Shown one piece after another: positions 44,752-52,782 of a stretch of 64,000 nt of DNA. Numbering within the stretch: position 1 is the first letter of the stretch; each line of letters begins with the position of its first letter. This DNA is from JBDRMV01 sp043825615 (GTDB taxonomy: Bacteria; CG03). The notes under the pieces are model-generated. The model saw nothing but the letters and a program-made list of their open reading frames with translations, did no database searches and was not told the DNA's origin. The DNA lies in assembly GCA_043825615.1 (NCBI GenBank), contig JBDRRS010000012.1, positions 35,936-99,935 of the forward strand. The letters are read 5' to 3'. Position numbers and translations under genes: made by a program.

Positions 44752-45968
44752 TTTCCCGCTCCTTCTACGCCGCTCAAAAATCGGCCTTCGGTTCCCGTTA
44801 CGGAAACCCTTGCAACCCGCCCGGGGAGGGTCCCCGCCGCTCCTTTAAACTTCACTTTCAGATAATTTTCCGAAGTGCCGTAAAAAAAATCATTTTCCCG
44901 CTTTTCCACGACGACAGAAAGTTCTTTTTCTATAAATTTTCTTTTGTACGCGGCGGACGATTTTTCCGCCTCTTCTATAATACGCCTTTTTCTCTGTTCC
45001 ATCTTATGCGGGGCGAGGCATTTATACAGGTACGCCGGCGTTCCCCTGCGCGGCGAATACGGAAAAACGTGCACTTTGCTGAAGCCGACTTTTTTTATGA
45101 CGTTCAGCGTCGCTTCAAAATCCTCGACGGTTTCACCCGGAAAACCAAAAATAACATCTGTCGTAACAGCGGGGTTTTTGAAATATTTCCTGATTTCCTT
45201 TACCGTCTCTATAAACTGCCCGACGGAATATTTCCTGAACATCTTCCGCAGGATACCGGGCGAGCCGCTCTGTAAAGGCAGGTGAAAGTGCGGTAAAATG
45301 CTCTGAATCCGTGATATTTTTTCGATAAAATGCTTTTCAAAAGGAAGAGAAAGCGAACTCAACCTTATTCTAAAAGTAAATCTTTCGGAAATTTCACGGA
45401 GCAGGTCAATCAGCGAAAGGCCTCCCCATCGGTAATCCGTTATGTTCGTCCCCGAAATTACGACTTCGGCGGCAGCGACAGTTCTTTCAACATCTTCAAG
45501 TTCCCTGATAAGGTCTTTGAAATCAAAACTTCCCGACCTGCCTCTCAGGTACGGGACGATACAGTAACTGCAGAAATTATTGCAGCCGTTTTGTATTTTC
45601 AGGAAATACCGCGGAAAACCTGTCCCCGGCGTGACTCCACCCTGACAATGCGGCAAACGTTTGCCTGCGGCATTGTTTGACATAGAGGAAATGCCGCAAG
45701 TTTCGGCCGCTTTTTTCAAGTCCCCTGTAATACACCCGCTTAAAACAACTTTTGAAGAAGGAAATCTCTTTTTTATTTTTTTCACCTCGCGAAGGACTTT
45801 TTTTTCGCTTCTTTCGGTAACACAGCAGGAATTGACGATGCACATTTCCGGCTTTTCTGCCGAGGAGCGCCATCCGCGGGACGTCAAAAGAGCCGCGGTT
45901 TTTTCAGAATCTATCTGGTTCGTCTTGCAGCCGAAGGTTTTGATAACGAAGGTCCTTTTGCCTTTCAT
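44748..45968 (-). CDS. mtaB: tRNA t6A37 methylthiotransferase
   Basis: A 406-residue radical-SAM methylthiotransferase. The auxiliary-cluster cysteines are C14 (TFGCKTNQ), C48 (NSCCVTE) and C79 (SGCITGD); the radical-SAM cysteines are C129, C133 and C136 (NGCNNFCSYCIVPYLRGRS). KTNQ and SEKKVLREVKK fit MtaB rather than MiaB or RimO. It converts t6A37 to ms2t6A37 in tRNAs reading ANN codons. It is shorter than usual (~430-450) because the linker between the UPF0004 and radical-SAM domains is reduced; part of it (residues ~98-108) is encoded by a palindrome (45645-45676). Translationally coupled to the coiled-coil gene. Confidence 0.9.
   Translation of the reverse strand: MKGKRTFVIKTFGCKTNQIDSEKTAALLTSRGWRSSAEKPEMCIVNSCCVTERSEKKVLREVKKIKKRFPSSKVVLSGCITGDLKKAAETCGISSMSNNAAGKRLPHCQGGVTPGTGFPRYFLKIQNGCNNFCSYCIVPYLRGRSGSFDFKDLIRELEDVERTVAAAEVVISGTNITDYRWGGLSLIDLLREISERFTFRIRLSSLSLPFEKHFIEKISRIQSILPHFHLPLQSGSPGILRKMFRKYSVGQFIETVKEIRKYFKNPAVTTDVIFGFPGETVEDFEATLNVIKKVGFSKVHVFPYSPRRGTPAYLYKCLAPHKMEQRKRRIIEEAEKSSAAYKRKFIEKELSVVVEKRENDFFYGTSENYLKVKFKGAAGTLPGRVARVSVTGTEGRFLSGVEGAGK
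45645..45676. repeat. Palindromic element inside mtaB
   Basis: The core ggcaaacgtttgcc (45652-45665) is a perfect 14-base palindrome, framed by acaatg and cattgt arms. It lies in frame in the linker of mtaB, encoding about eleven residues, and looks like an inserted palindromic repeat. Confidence 0.7.
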
Positions 45969-48319
45969 TTGAATTTCTCCAGCAGTTCGGCTGCATCCCT
46001 GCTTTCGGGAAATCTTTTTGCGGTCTCCTCCGCCAGCCGGAGCGCTTTTTCCTTCTCGCCTTTCAGCAGATATATTCTGGAGAGATTAAGCGGGAAATTC
46101 TTCTCGCCGGGGAAATATCTGACGAGACGCTCATAAATGCCGACCGCCTCATCAAACCTTTTCAGAGAAGTGCAGCAGTTTCCCAGATAAAACAACGCCT
46201 GAACATCCCCCGGGTCGTATTCAAGAATCTTTTCGTAAAGAGGTATCGCTTTTTCGTAATGGCTGCCGTTTACAAACTCCGCCGCCTGCCTATGCCATTT
46301 GTCGACGGGAATGTTCATCTTTTTCAGGATACCGACGATGTTTCTGCGGGCAAGTTCGTAGGAAGGATCCGCTTTAAGCGCTCTTTTATAAAAAGCGAAA
46401 CTTTTTTCGGAATCGTTTGCAAGCATCGCGAGATAACCCATATTGTTCAGAACATCTGCCGAATCGGGATGCAGAGCCAGCGCTCCGCCGTAATATTTCT
46501 GTGCTTGCGCAAAATCCTTTTTGTTTTTCAGATAAAAATTTCCGAGGGAAAGAAAATACTCGAAAGAAACGGGGTTTATCTCGCACGCCCTGATAAAATT
46601 TTTTTCGGCTGCTTCCATGACTTCCGCATTCTGGTAAGCGATTGCAAGATTAAAGTAAATCTCGTCATAGCCGGGATTTGCTTTCAATGCCTCTTTATAT
46701 GCCCATATTGCCTTATGCAACATTTTCTGTCTCATGTAACAGTTGCCGAGTTCGTAGTTATTGTCAACATTCCAGCGGTAGTACTGCCATGATTTTTTGC
46801 ATTCGGCCGATGCCTTTTCAATGTTTCCCTGGCGGGAGAGACCGAACCCCCTGAAATAATGCATTTCCCCTTTGAAGTAATCAATCTGCCCTTTCACCAG
46901 AACGATAAAAACCAGGGCGGCGGCAATTTTAAGCGCCAGCAAAAAGCCGGTGCTTCTGAAAACGCCTGGAGGGCCGGCCGAACTTTCGGAAACACCTATT
47001 CCGACGGCGGCCCAGAAAGCCAGCGCCGGCATCGGGAAATGCAGCGTAACGTTCAGCATGTCGCCGGCAAAAAACCCGGCGATACCCGCAATACAGCCGA
47101 GCAATAACAAAGACCTCATTTTGAAAAATGCCTTTATTGCTTTAGTAAAAAATGTCAGCCAGAGAAAGACGAAGGCGGCAAAACCGATAATTCCTATTTG
47201 CGACAATTCTTCAAGAATTTCGTTGTGTGAATTATTAGCGTGAGTTCTCAGACCCCTGAATTTAGCCTTGTTTTTCAGGACGACACCCTGCTCGACCGGA
47301 TAATTGAGCTCAAAGCTCCCCCATCCATGGCCAAAAACAGGCGACTGGCGGAACATTCTGAGAGCGCATTCCCATATCAGTAACCGCTGGTTAATTGACC
47401 CCGACTCAGCCGGGTCTGAAAGATGAAACGTTCTTACTATTCTATCCAGAACAGTCGGATGGTCTTTATGATACGCCAATTTCGGAAAAATAAACGCAAC
47501 GAAAACAAGCCCAGCGACGACGGATGCAATTTTCCGGACATTTACTTTTTTCAATGCAAATACCGCAAAAATAATAAATGCGACGCCAAAGCCGCCCCAC
47601 GAACTTCTCGTCTGCGTGATTAAAAGAGTAAAGAAGTTCGCAGCAAACAGCGCAAATGATATTATCATCCCGTACATTTTTTTACTGCTTAAAAAAAGCC
47701 ACAGGTTCAGCATCAAAACAATAAGCAAAAAACTTGCAAGAAAATTCGGGTTGCCGAAGGTTGAAACGCTGCGGGAGCCGTAATGGTGGAGGTTCTGCGG
47801 CCAGATGAATTCATTGCCCGTGTACTGCAAAATCGCGTAAAGCGACGAAATCGCCGCCGTCAGGAGCAAAGAATATATCAGAACCTTCCTGTAAAAAGCG
47901 TCCCTGGCCATCAGAAAGGAAATATAAAAAACCGCCGCGCAGTTAAAGACGAAAAAGAGCATTCTCTTGCCCCAGAAAACAAAATACGCAGTGCGGAAAT
48001 CAAAATAATAAACAAGCGAAACAATAAAGGATAAAAATATAACCGCTCCGTAAACGGCAAGCGGCCTGTCAAGATATGTCCGTGCAAAAAAAATCCCGTT
48101 TTTCCTTGAAAAAAAGAGCAGCGAGAGGGAAATAAACGTCAAAGTTCTGAAAACGATGTTCTGTATGATGTACGGGTTTCTCGTAACGCTCGTAAAAAAC
48201 ACCAGCGGGGATATAACCGCCGCGGCTGCAAAAATCCAAAAAGCGGATGAAATTAAAGGGTTTTCAGGATTTCTCTGGCTTTTTGATTTTGTGGATTTAT
48301 TTTTAACATTTCCAGGCAT
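45965..48319 (-). CDS. O-antigen ligase/polymerase family protein with C-terminal TPRs (paralogue 2)
   Basis: A 784-residue inner-membrane protein. About 11-12 helices (residues ~25-480) include the Wzy_C/WaaL region with STFGNPNFLASF, VFGHGWGSFELNYP and ANNSHNEILEELSQIGIIGF, the large periplasmic loop with conserved histidine. The C-terminal ~290 residues hold six or more TPRs (AIWAYKEALKANPGYDEIYF, AVGIYERLVRYFPGEKNFPL). Such fusions occur in many uncultured phyla and may ligate or polymerise glycans, including protein O-glycosylation. The start overlaps the first paralogue by 67 bases; no better start is visible. Confidence 0.85.
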   Translation of the reverse strand: MPGNVKNKSTKSKSQRNPENPLISSAFWIFAAAAVISPLVFFTSVTRNPYIIQNIVFRTLTFISLSLLFFSRKNGIFFARTYLDRPLAVYGAVIFLSFIVSLVYYFDFRTAYFVFWGKRMLFFVFNCAAVFYISFLMARDAFYRKVLIYSLLLTAAISSLYAILQYTGNEFIWPQNLHHYGSRSVSTFGNPNFLASFLLIVLMLNLWLFLSSKKMYGMIISFALFAANFFTLLITQTRSSWGGFGVAFIIFAVFALKKVNVRKIASVVAGLVFVAFIFPKLAYHKDHPTVLDRIVRTFHLSDPAESGSINQRLLIWECALRMFRQSPVFGHGWGSFELNYPVEQGVVLKNKAKFRGLRTHANNSHNEILEELSQIGIIGFAAFVFLWLTFFTKAIKAFFKMRSLLLLGCIAGIAGFFAGDMLNVTLHFPMPALAFWAAVGIGVSESSAGPPGVFRSTGFLLALKIAAALVFIVLVKGQIDYFKGEMHYFRGFGLSRQGNIEKASAECKKSWQYYRWNVDNNYELGNCYMRQKMLHKAIWAYKEALKANPGYDEIYFNLAIAYQNAEVMEAAEKNFIRACEINPVSFEYFLSLGNFYLKNKKDFAQAQKYYGGALALHPDSADVLNNMGYLAMLANDSEKSFAFYKRALKADPSYELARRNIVGILKKMNIPVDKWHRQAAEFVNGSHYEKAIPLYEKILEYDPGDVQALFYLGNCCTSLKRFDEAVGIYERLVRYFPGEKNFPLNLSRIYLLKGEKEKALRLAEETAKRFPESRDAAELLEKFK

Positions 48320-50334
48320 ACTTCACGGACTTTGTCTTTCTTATTTATACTTTTATAAAAATTCAGCAGGGCAAAATAGGAATTTTCGCTGCGCGATACG
48401 TCGACCGATTTTTTATAATACTGCTCCGCTTCGTCGTTTTTTTTCTGCAGATAAAGAACATTCGCAAGATTCGTATACGCCTCCGCAAAGTCATTTTTCT
48501 TCTTTATTGCCTGTTTGAATGATGCCTCCGCCTCCTCCAGCCGGTTCATCTGGACAAGACAGTAGCCCTTTCTGAAAGACGAAAGCGGAAAAATGGGGTC
48601 GATGTCAATCGCTTTGTTGAATTTTTCTACGGCTTTACCGAACTTACCCATTTTCAGGTAGATGTTGCCTTCCTGGTAATGCACCTGAACATAGTTCGGC
48701 GCCAGCCTGAGCACATCATCGTATTTCGCAATCGTCCTCTGAGGGTCGGTGCGCACGGTTCCCGGCGGCAAACCCTTGTCCCACAAAGGATTATAGACGG
48801 GGGTAAGGTCCCACCTGTCGTTATAGACATTCCCCGTAAAATAATGCGCCATTATAAAACGCGGCCACTCTGTTATAACTTTATCATAGTGGAGCAGCGC
48901 TTTGTCCCACTGCCCCTGCTTTGAATATGCGATGGCAATGTTGTGGTTGACGTCGGCAATAAAAAATCTCCTGAAAAAAACCATAAGGTAAATCGTGAGG
49001 AGTACCACGGCAAATTCCATTATAATTTTCGTGAGGTCGTTCAGTTTGATGTGAAATTGTTTTTTTTCTTTTTCGGGAAAAGTAAGCGCTCCTATGATAC
49101 CGAGCATCAGCCAGAAAATGTGCCCAGATGAGACAAACCTCATGTGAACGCTCATCGCCGCCTGCGTCAGCATCCCGACGGCTCCGGAGACCCAGCCGAT
49201 AATCAGAAAAGTCCTGTCCGTAAGTTCTGATTGCGTTGAGGAACTGCTCACGCGCTCCAGCTTCCCGAGTTTTCCGACCGCCGAATAAAAAACGATAAAA
49301 AGAATCAGCAGATAAAACCCGAACGCTATAAAACCTTCTTCGTAAAATACCTCAAGAAACTCGCAGTGATAATGGTCGGTTTCGGTGTTGTGTTTTCCCT
49401 CAATATGAAATATCTCGGGATGCCGGAACATGGGATAGACCTCCTTGAAACTGCCTATCCCCGTGCCGATGACGGGATGTTTTTTTGTCATTTCCATTCC
49501 CGACATCCACGTGAAAATTCTGAATTTGTACGAAATCGGATTTCCCGCAAGGTAAACAAGCCATATCACTCCCGCGACAAAAACCGGTCCGCAGATTTTG
49601 AGAAATTTCATCACTTTTTTCCTGTTCATAAAACCGGCAAAAAGCGCCATCAGCAGGAACGCGCAGACCGTCGTTCCCGCAACGCCCAGAAAACTTCCTT
49701 TGGCGACCGTAATGTAGATGTTGTATATTATCAGGCAATAAAAGCCGAGATACAGGAAATTTTTTGTTTTGAAAAAATAGCACAACGGTAAAGCAGCCAA
49801 ACCCTCAAGCCACGCCCCGAAGAAATTCGGGTTGCCGAAGGTTGAAAAACGCCTGTGCCCGAAGGCATCTTTCCATGCGTAAGGGTCAAGACCGAGTTTC
49901 TGCACAATTCCGTAAAAGCAAACGGTAAAACAGGTGATGAGCAGAACCACCGTAAAATACTTGACGTCTTTTACCTTGCGGAATTCAAAAAAACCGATCA
50001 GGAACAAACCCGTGTAAATACACCTCCGCCAGAACTCGTCAAACGAAGCCCACATCTTGAACGGCGATATGGCGTAAGAAAAACAACCCCACAAAAAATA
50101 CGCCAGCACGGGAAGAACGAAGAGAACCGCCTCTCTTGAAAACTTCAGGCCCTCCTCAAGTTTTTTCAAAAGGAAAAGCCCTATAAGAAAGACGCCGCCC
50201 ATCTGGACGAAAGTAATTTTTATTGTAGCAGAATCGTATGTCTTGAGATAGAAACCGACCGCGGCGAGAAAACAGAGAACCGGCGTCAGAAGAACAAGCG
50301 CCCTGTGCAGATAATAACTCAGGTCCCTGTTCAT
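48253..50334 (-). CDS. O-antigen ligase/polymerase family protein with C-terminal TPRs (paralogue 1)
   Basis: A 693-residue relative of the next gene: about 12 membrane helices, STFGNPNFFGAWLEGLAALP, VIGTGIGSFKEVYPMF and HYHCEFLEVFYEEGFIAFG as Wzy_C motifs, then four or five TPRs (ALLHYDKVITEWPRFIMAHY, AVEKFNKAIDIDPIFPLSSF, AEQYYKKSVDVSRSENSYFA). I start at ATG 50334, which forms TGATG with the methyltransferase stop; the TTG just upstream is less likely. A tandem duplication followed by divergence fits the two genes; they may act on different acceptors. Confidence 0.86.
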   Translation of the reverse strand: MNRDLSYYLHRALVLLTPVLCFLAAVGFYLKTYDSATIKITFVQMGGVFLIGLFLLKKLEEGLKFSREAVLFVLPVLAYFLWGCFSYAISPFKMWASFDEFWRRCIYTGLFLIGFFEFRKVKDVKYFTVVLLITCFTVCFYGIVQKLGLDPYAWKDAFGHRRFSTFGNPNFFGAWLEGLAALPLCYFFKTKNFLYLGFYCLIIYNIYITVAKGSFLGVAGTTVCAFLLMALFAGFMNRKKVMKFLKICGPVFVAGVIWLVYLAGNPISYKFRIFTWMSGMEMTKKHPVIGTGIGSFKEVYPMFRHPEIFHIEGKHNTETDHYHCEFLEVFYEEGFIAFGFYLLILFIVFYSAVGKLGKLERVSSSSTQSELTDRTFLIIGWVSGAVGMLTQAAMSVHMRFVSSGHIFWLMLGIIGALTFPEKEKKQFHIKLNDLTKIIMEFAVVLLTIYLMVFFRRFFIADVNHNIAIAYSKQGQWDKALLHYDKVITEWPRFIMAHYFTGNVYNDRWDLTPVYNPLWDKGLPPGTVRTDPQRTIAKYDDVLRLAPNYVQVHYQEGNIYLKMGKFGKAVEKFNKAIDIDPIFPLSSFRKGYCLVQMNRLEEAEASFKQAIKKKNDFAEAYTNLANVLYLQKKNDEAEQYYKKSVDVSRSENSYFALLNFYKSINKKDKVREVCLEMLKINPQNQKAREILKTL

Positions 50335-51341
50335 CAATTTTTACTCCGGCAGATGAAATGCCAGTAAGGCACTTTATCGGAAACGGTTATTTTTTCGAAA
50401 GTGTCATTCATCTGAAGAATTTCTTTTTTGGAAACCCTCTGCTCTATCGGCGTAAAAAATCGGTCATAAACGTCCTGCTCAATCCTTTTGAGACCTTTGC
50501 CGCGGTAAGAATCATACAACGGCACGAAACTTGCCAGCCCGAAAGGTTTTAGAAATTTCCCGAGCAGGACAAGCGGGAAATAAATACAATAAGCTCCCGC
50601 GGGGGGCATAATTTTTCTGAAAACCGGGTTTTTTATTTTTGACAGACACACGCGGAGCGCCGTAACGAGGGTAAGGATAAAACGGAAATAGACGGGACGG
50701 TTGTCAAGAGCGTAGTAAAGATATATCAAAAGCCTCCGTGAAAATTTCCCGAGTTTTCTTGCCTCTTCAAGCGCGGGATGCGGAAGGTGGTGAAGAACGC
50801 CGAGACAGAAAAGAAAATCGGCGAAATTTTCGGCAAAAGGAATTTCCCTTATATCACACATAAAAAAAAGACAGTTGTCCGCTCCGGCAAGATTCTTCCT
50901 CGCAACGAAGATGGAATCTGAAAAATCGACGAGAATGAGCTCCCTGCAGATGTCCTTCAGAAAATAGCTGAAACGTCCCATCCCGCAGCCGAGGTCGCAG
51001 GTCCGTGTTCCCTTTAGGGAATCCACATCAACAATATCGAAATACTGCTGAAATTCCTCTTTATGTTCGTTCATAATACCGCTGTACTGTTCCCACTCGC
51101 GTCCGAACGTAAACTGAACATCCCTTGAAAATCCGTTTGTGTTCTCATTCCGTTTCTCAAAATTTCCGCCGACCAGATTCATTTGCACGGTTTCCGTATA
51201 TTCTTCCGGGTCTGATAGAATAATAACATCGTCAATGACAGGGTATTTCCTGTCTCCGACCAGGACATAATCCTCCCCGAGCAAAATCTTTTCCGTCCCG
51301 AAAATCTCCGAAAGAGTTTTCTTTTTATTATCATAATACAT
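50334..51341 (-). CDS. Class I SAM-dependent methyltransferase
   Basis: A 335-residue protein. A ~75-residue N-terminal part contains GDRKYPVIDDVIIL, like the Trm112-type lead of some sugar methyltransferases. The core follows: CDLGCGMGRFSYFL (motif I), LVDFSDS, CDIREIPFAENFADFLFCLGVLHHLPHP. The C-terminal ~120 residues are hydrophobic and may sit at the membrane (MPPAGAYCIYFPLVLLGKFL). It heads the operon with the two O-antigen ligase fusions, so it probably methylates a glycan terminus or lipid-linked sugar; inference. Confidence 0.8.
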   Translation of the reverse strand: MYYDNKKKTLSEIFGTEKILLGEDYVLVGDRKYPVIDDVIILSDPEEYTETVQMNLVGGNFEKRNENTNGFSRDVQFTFGREWEQYSGIMNEHKEEFQQYFDIVDVDSLKGTRTCDLGCGMGRFSYFLKDICRELILVDFSDSIFVARKNLAGADNCLFFMCDIREIPFAENFADFLFCLGVLHHLPHPALEEARKLGKFSRRLLIYLYYALDNRPVYFRFILTLVTALRVCLSKIKNPVFRKIMPPAGAYCIYFPLVLLGKFLKPFGLASFVPLYDSYRGKGLKRIEQDVYDRFFTPIEQRVSKKEILQMNDTFEKITVSDKVPYWHFICRSKN

Positions 51342-51365
51342 AATTTACATTACATCTATCTGATT

Positions 51366-51394
51366 ATTTTAATACATAAACGGTTTTTCAGCAA
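51366..51394 (-). promoter_or_regulatory. Candidate promoter of methyltransferase-ligase-mtaB operon
   Basis: Minus strand TTGCTG (51394-51389), 17-base spacer, TAAAAT (51371-51366). The -10 has five of six matches, the -35 three. It would start a transcript about 18 bases before the ATG at 51341. Confidence 0.5.
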
Positions 51395-51449
51395 TAAGCG
51401 CCGGATTTTTTCGTAACTGAAACCTGCGCATTTGAAAAAACATGCCTTT

Positions 51450-51468
51450 TTTGTAATCATTTTACAAA
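51450..51468. promoter_or_regulatory. Inverted repeat just ahead of queA
   Basis: TTTGTAA-TCATT-TTACAAA, a perfect 7-5-7 inverted repeat ending three bases before the queA ATG. As RNA it would form a hairpin over the ribosome-binding region; as DNA it could be an operator. No Shine-Dalgarno is present. Confidence 0.5.
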
Positions 51469-51471
51469 GAA

Positions 51472-52509
51472 ATGAAGACCTCGCTTTTTAACTTTACCCT
51501 GCCGGAAGAACTGGTAGCGCAAAAACCCGCCCCGCGCCGCGATTCGTCAAACCTTATGGTTCTGCAAAAAAAGACAAAAAAAATTTCAGCCGGCAAATTC
51601 AGAGACATAATAAAATTCTTCAGGCGGGGGGATGTCCTCGTGCTCAACAACACGAAAGTAATCCCCGCAAGAATCATAACCCGCCGGAAAACGGGCGGGA
51701 AACTTGAAATTTTTCTTCTGAAAAAACTTCTGCGGGTTCCCGGAAAAAACCGTGAAGAATGGGAATGCCTCGTAAAGCCCCTCCGTAAAGTAAAACCGGG
51801 CGAGATAATAAGAATTAGCGGAAAAATTTCCTGCAAAATTCTCGCAAAGAAAAAAGACAGAGCCGTTCTCTTATTCAGCGGCGGCATCCTGAAAAACCTG
51901 AAAAAATTCGGCAGGATTCCCCTGCCCCCTTATATCCGCAGCAGGGAACAGGACACAGCCCGCTACCAGACGGTTTTTGCATCGGAAGAAGGAGCAGTCG
52001 CCGCGCCGACCGCTGGCCTGCATTTTACGAAAAAAATTCTTAATACCCTTAAAAAACACGGCGTTGAAATCTGCTTTATAACTCTCCACACCGGTTACGC
52101 CACCTTCAATCCCATAAAGACCGGTACGATTGAAGCCCACGAAATGGAGGATGAGTTTTTTTCAATACCATGCTCCGCGGCAAAAATTATAAACAGCGCG
52201 CTTGCGGAAAAAAGGAGGGTCTTCGCCTGCGGAACCACCGTCGTGAGGACTCTCGAGGGAAATGCCCGGCGTAAAAAAAATCTCTGGCTCCTCAAAGAAG
52301 GAACCGGCCGGACAAAAATTTATATAAAACCGCCCTATAAATTCAAAATAGTTACCGCTCTGATTACAAATTTCCACATCCCTGAATCCAGTTTACTCGT
52401 CCTCGTGAGCGCTTTCGCCGGAAGAACATTTATCCTCAAAGCATACGAAGAAGCAATCCGCCGGAAGTGGAGATTCTTCTCCTTCGGCGACGCCATGCTC
52501 ATTATTTAG
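51472..52509 (+). CDS. queA: S-adenosylmethionine:tRNA ribosyltransferase-isomerase
   Basis: A 345-residue QueA. The order of motifs is canonical: FTLPEELVAQKPAPRRDSS, VLNNTKVIPARI, WECLVKPLRKVKPGE, IPLPPYIRSREQDTARYQTV, EEGAVAAPTAGLHFT, TLHTGYATFNPI, ACGTTVVRTLE, TNFHIPESSLLVLVSAFAG. It transfers the ribosyl part of SAM to preQ1 in tRNA, forming epoxyqueuosine. No other queuosine gene is nearby. Its 3' end abuts a MITE-like palindromic element (52509-52629). Confidence 0.96.
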   Translation: MKTSLFNFTLPEELVAQKPAPRRDSSNLMVLQKKTKKISAGKFRDIIKFFRRGDVLVLNNTKVIPARIITRRKTGGKLEIFLLKKLLRVPGKNREEWECLVKPLRKVKPGEIIRISGKISCKILAKKKDRAVLLFSGGILKNLKKFGRIPLPPYIRSREQDTARYQTVFASEEGAVAAPTAGLHFTKKILNTLKKHGVEICFITLHTGYATFNPIKTGTIEAHEMEDEFFSIPCSAAKIINSALAEKRRVFACGTTVVRTLEGNARRKKNLWLLKEGTGRTKIYIKPPYKFKIVTALITNFHIPESSLLVLVSAFAGRTFILKAYEEAIRRKWRFFSFGDAMLII

Positions 52510-52629
52510 CCCGCATTATTCATACTCTCCCTGTCATTGCGAACGGAGTGAAGCAATCTCGAGATTGCCACGGCTGCGCCTCGCAATGACAACATGCATG
52601 ACTTTTACTCATAGTGTGAATAATGCAGG
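52509..52629. mobile_element. MITE-like palindromic element, copy 1
   Basis: The left end, gcattattcatac (52513-52525), and the right end, gtgtgaataatgc, form imperfect terminal inverted repeats. Inside are tgtcattgcga (52532-52542) and its complement tcgcaatgaca (52581-52591), and the perfect palindrome gcaatctcgagattgc (52553-52568). A related copy is at 55362-55455. No coding capacity. It lies between convergent queA and porin genes. Confidence 0.75.
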
Positions 52630-52689
52630 TTAAAGAACTTTATCGCCGGAAACCTTTCCGACACCCTTATTGTCGTGACTGCCTATAGA

Positions 52690-52718
52690 GGGGGGAAGAG
52701 AGAATCTCCCTTCCCCCC
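52690..52718. repeat. Long G/C-tract hairpin between queA and porin
   Basis: GGGGGGAAGAGAGA and TCTCCCTTCCCCCC form a 14-base stem with one mismatch and a one-base loop. It lies between convergent genes and may end transcription from either side, but no U-run follows the stem in either direction. Confidence 0.6.
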
Positions 52719-52745
52719 AAAAATGTCACGGATGAAGTGGAATTC

Positions 52746-52763
52746 CCACGGGCAAGCCCGTGG
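52746..52763. terminator. Hairpin downstream of porin gene, possible terminator
   Basis: CCACGGGC-AA-GCCCGTGG is a perfect 8-base stem with a two-base loop, 20 bases after the porin stop. There is no direct U-run, so it could stabilise the 3' end of the porin mRNA, or be a dispersed repeat. Confidence 0.45.
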
Positions 52764-52782
52764 ATCCCTGCCCTTCGGGGTA

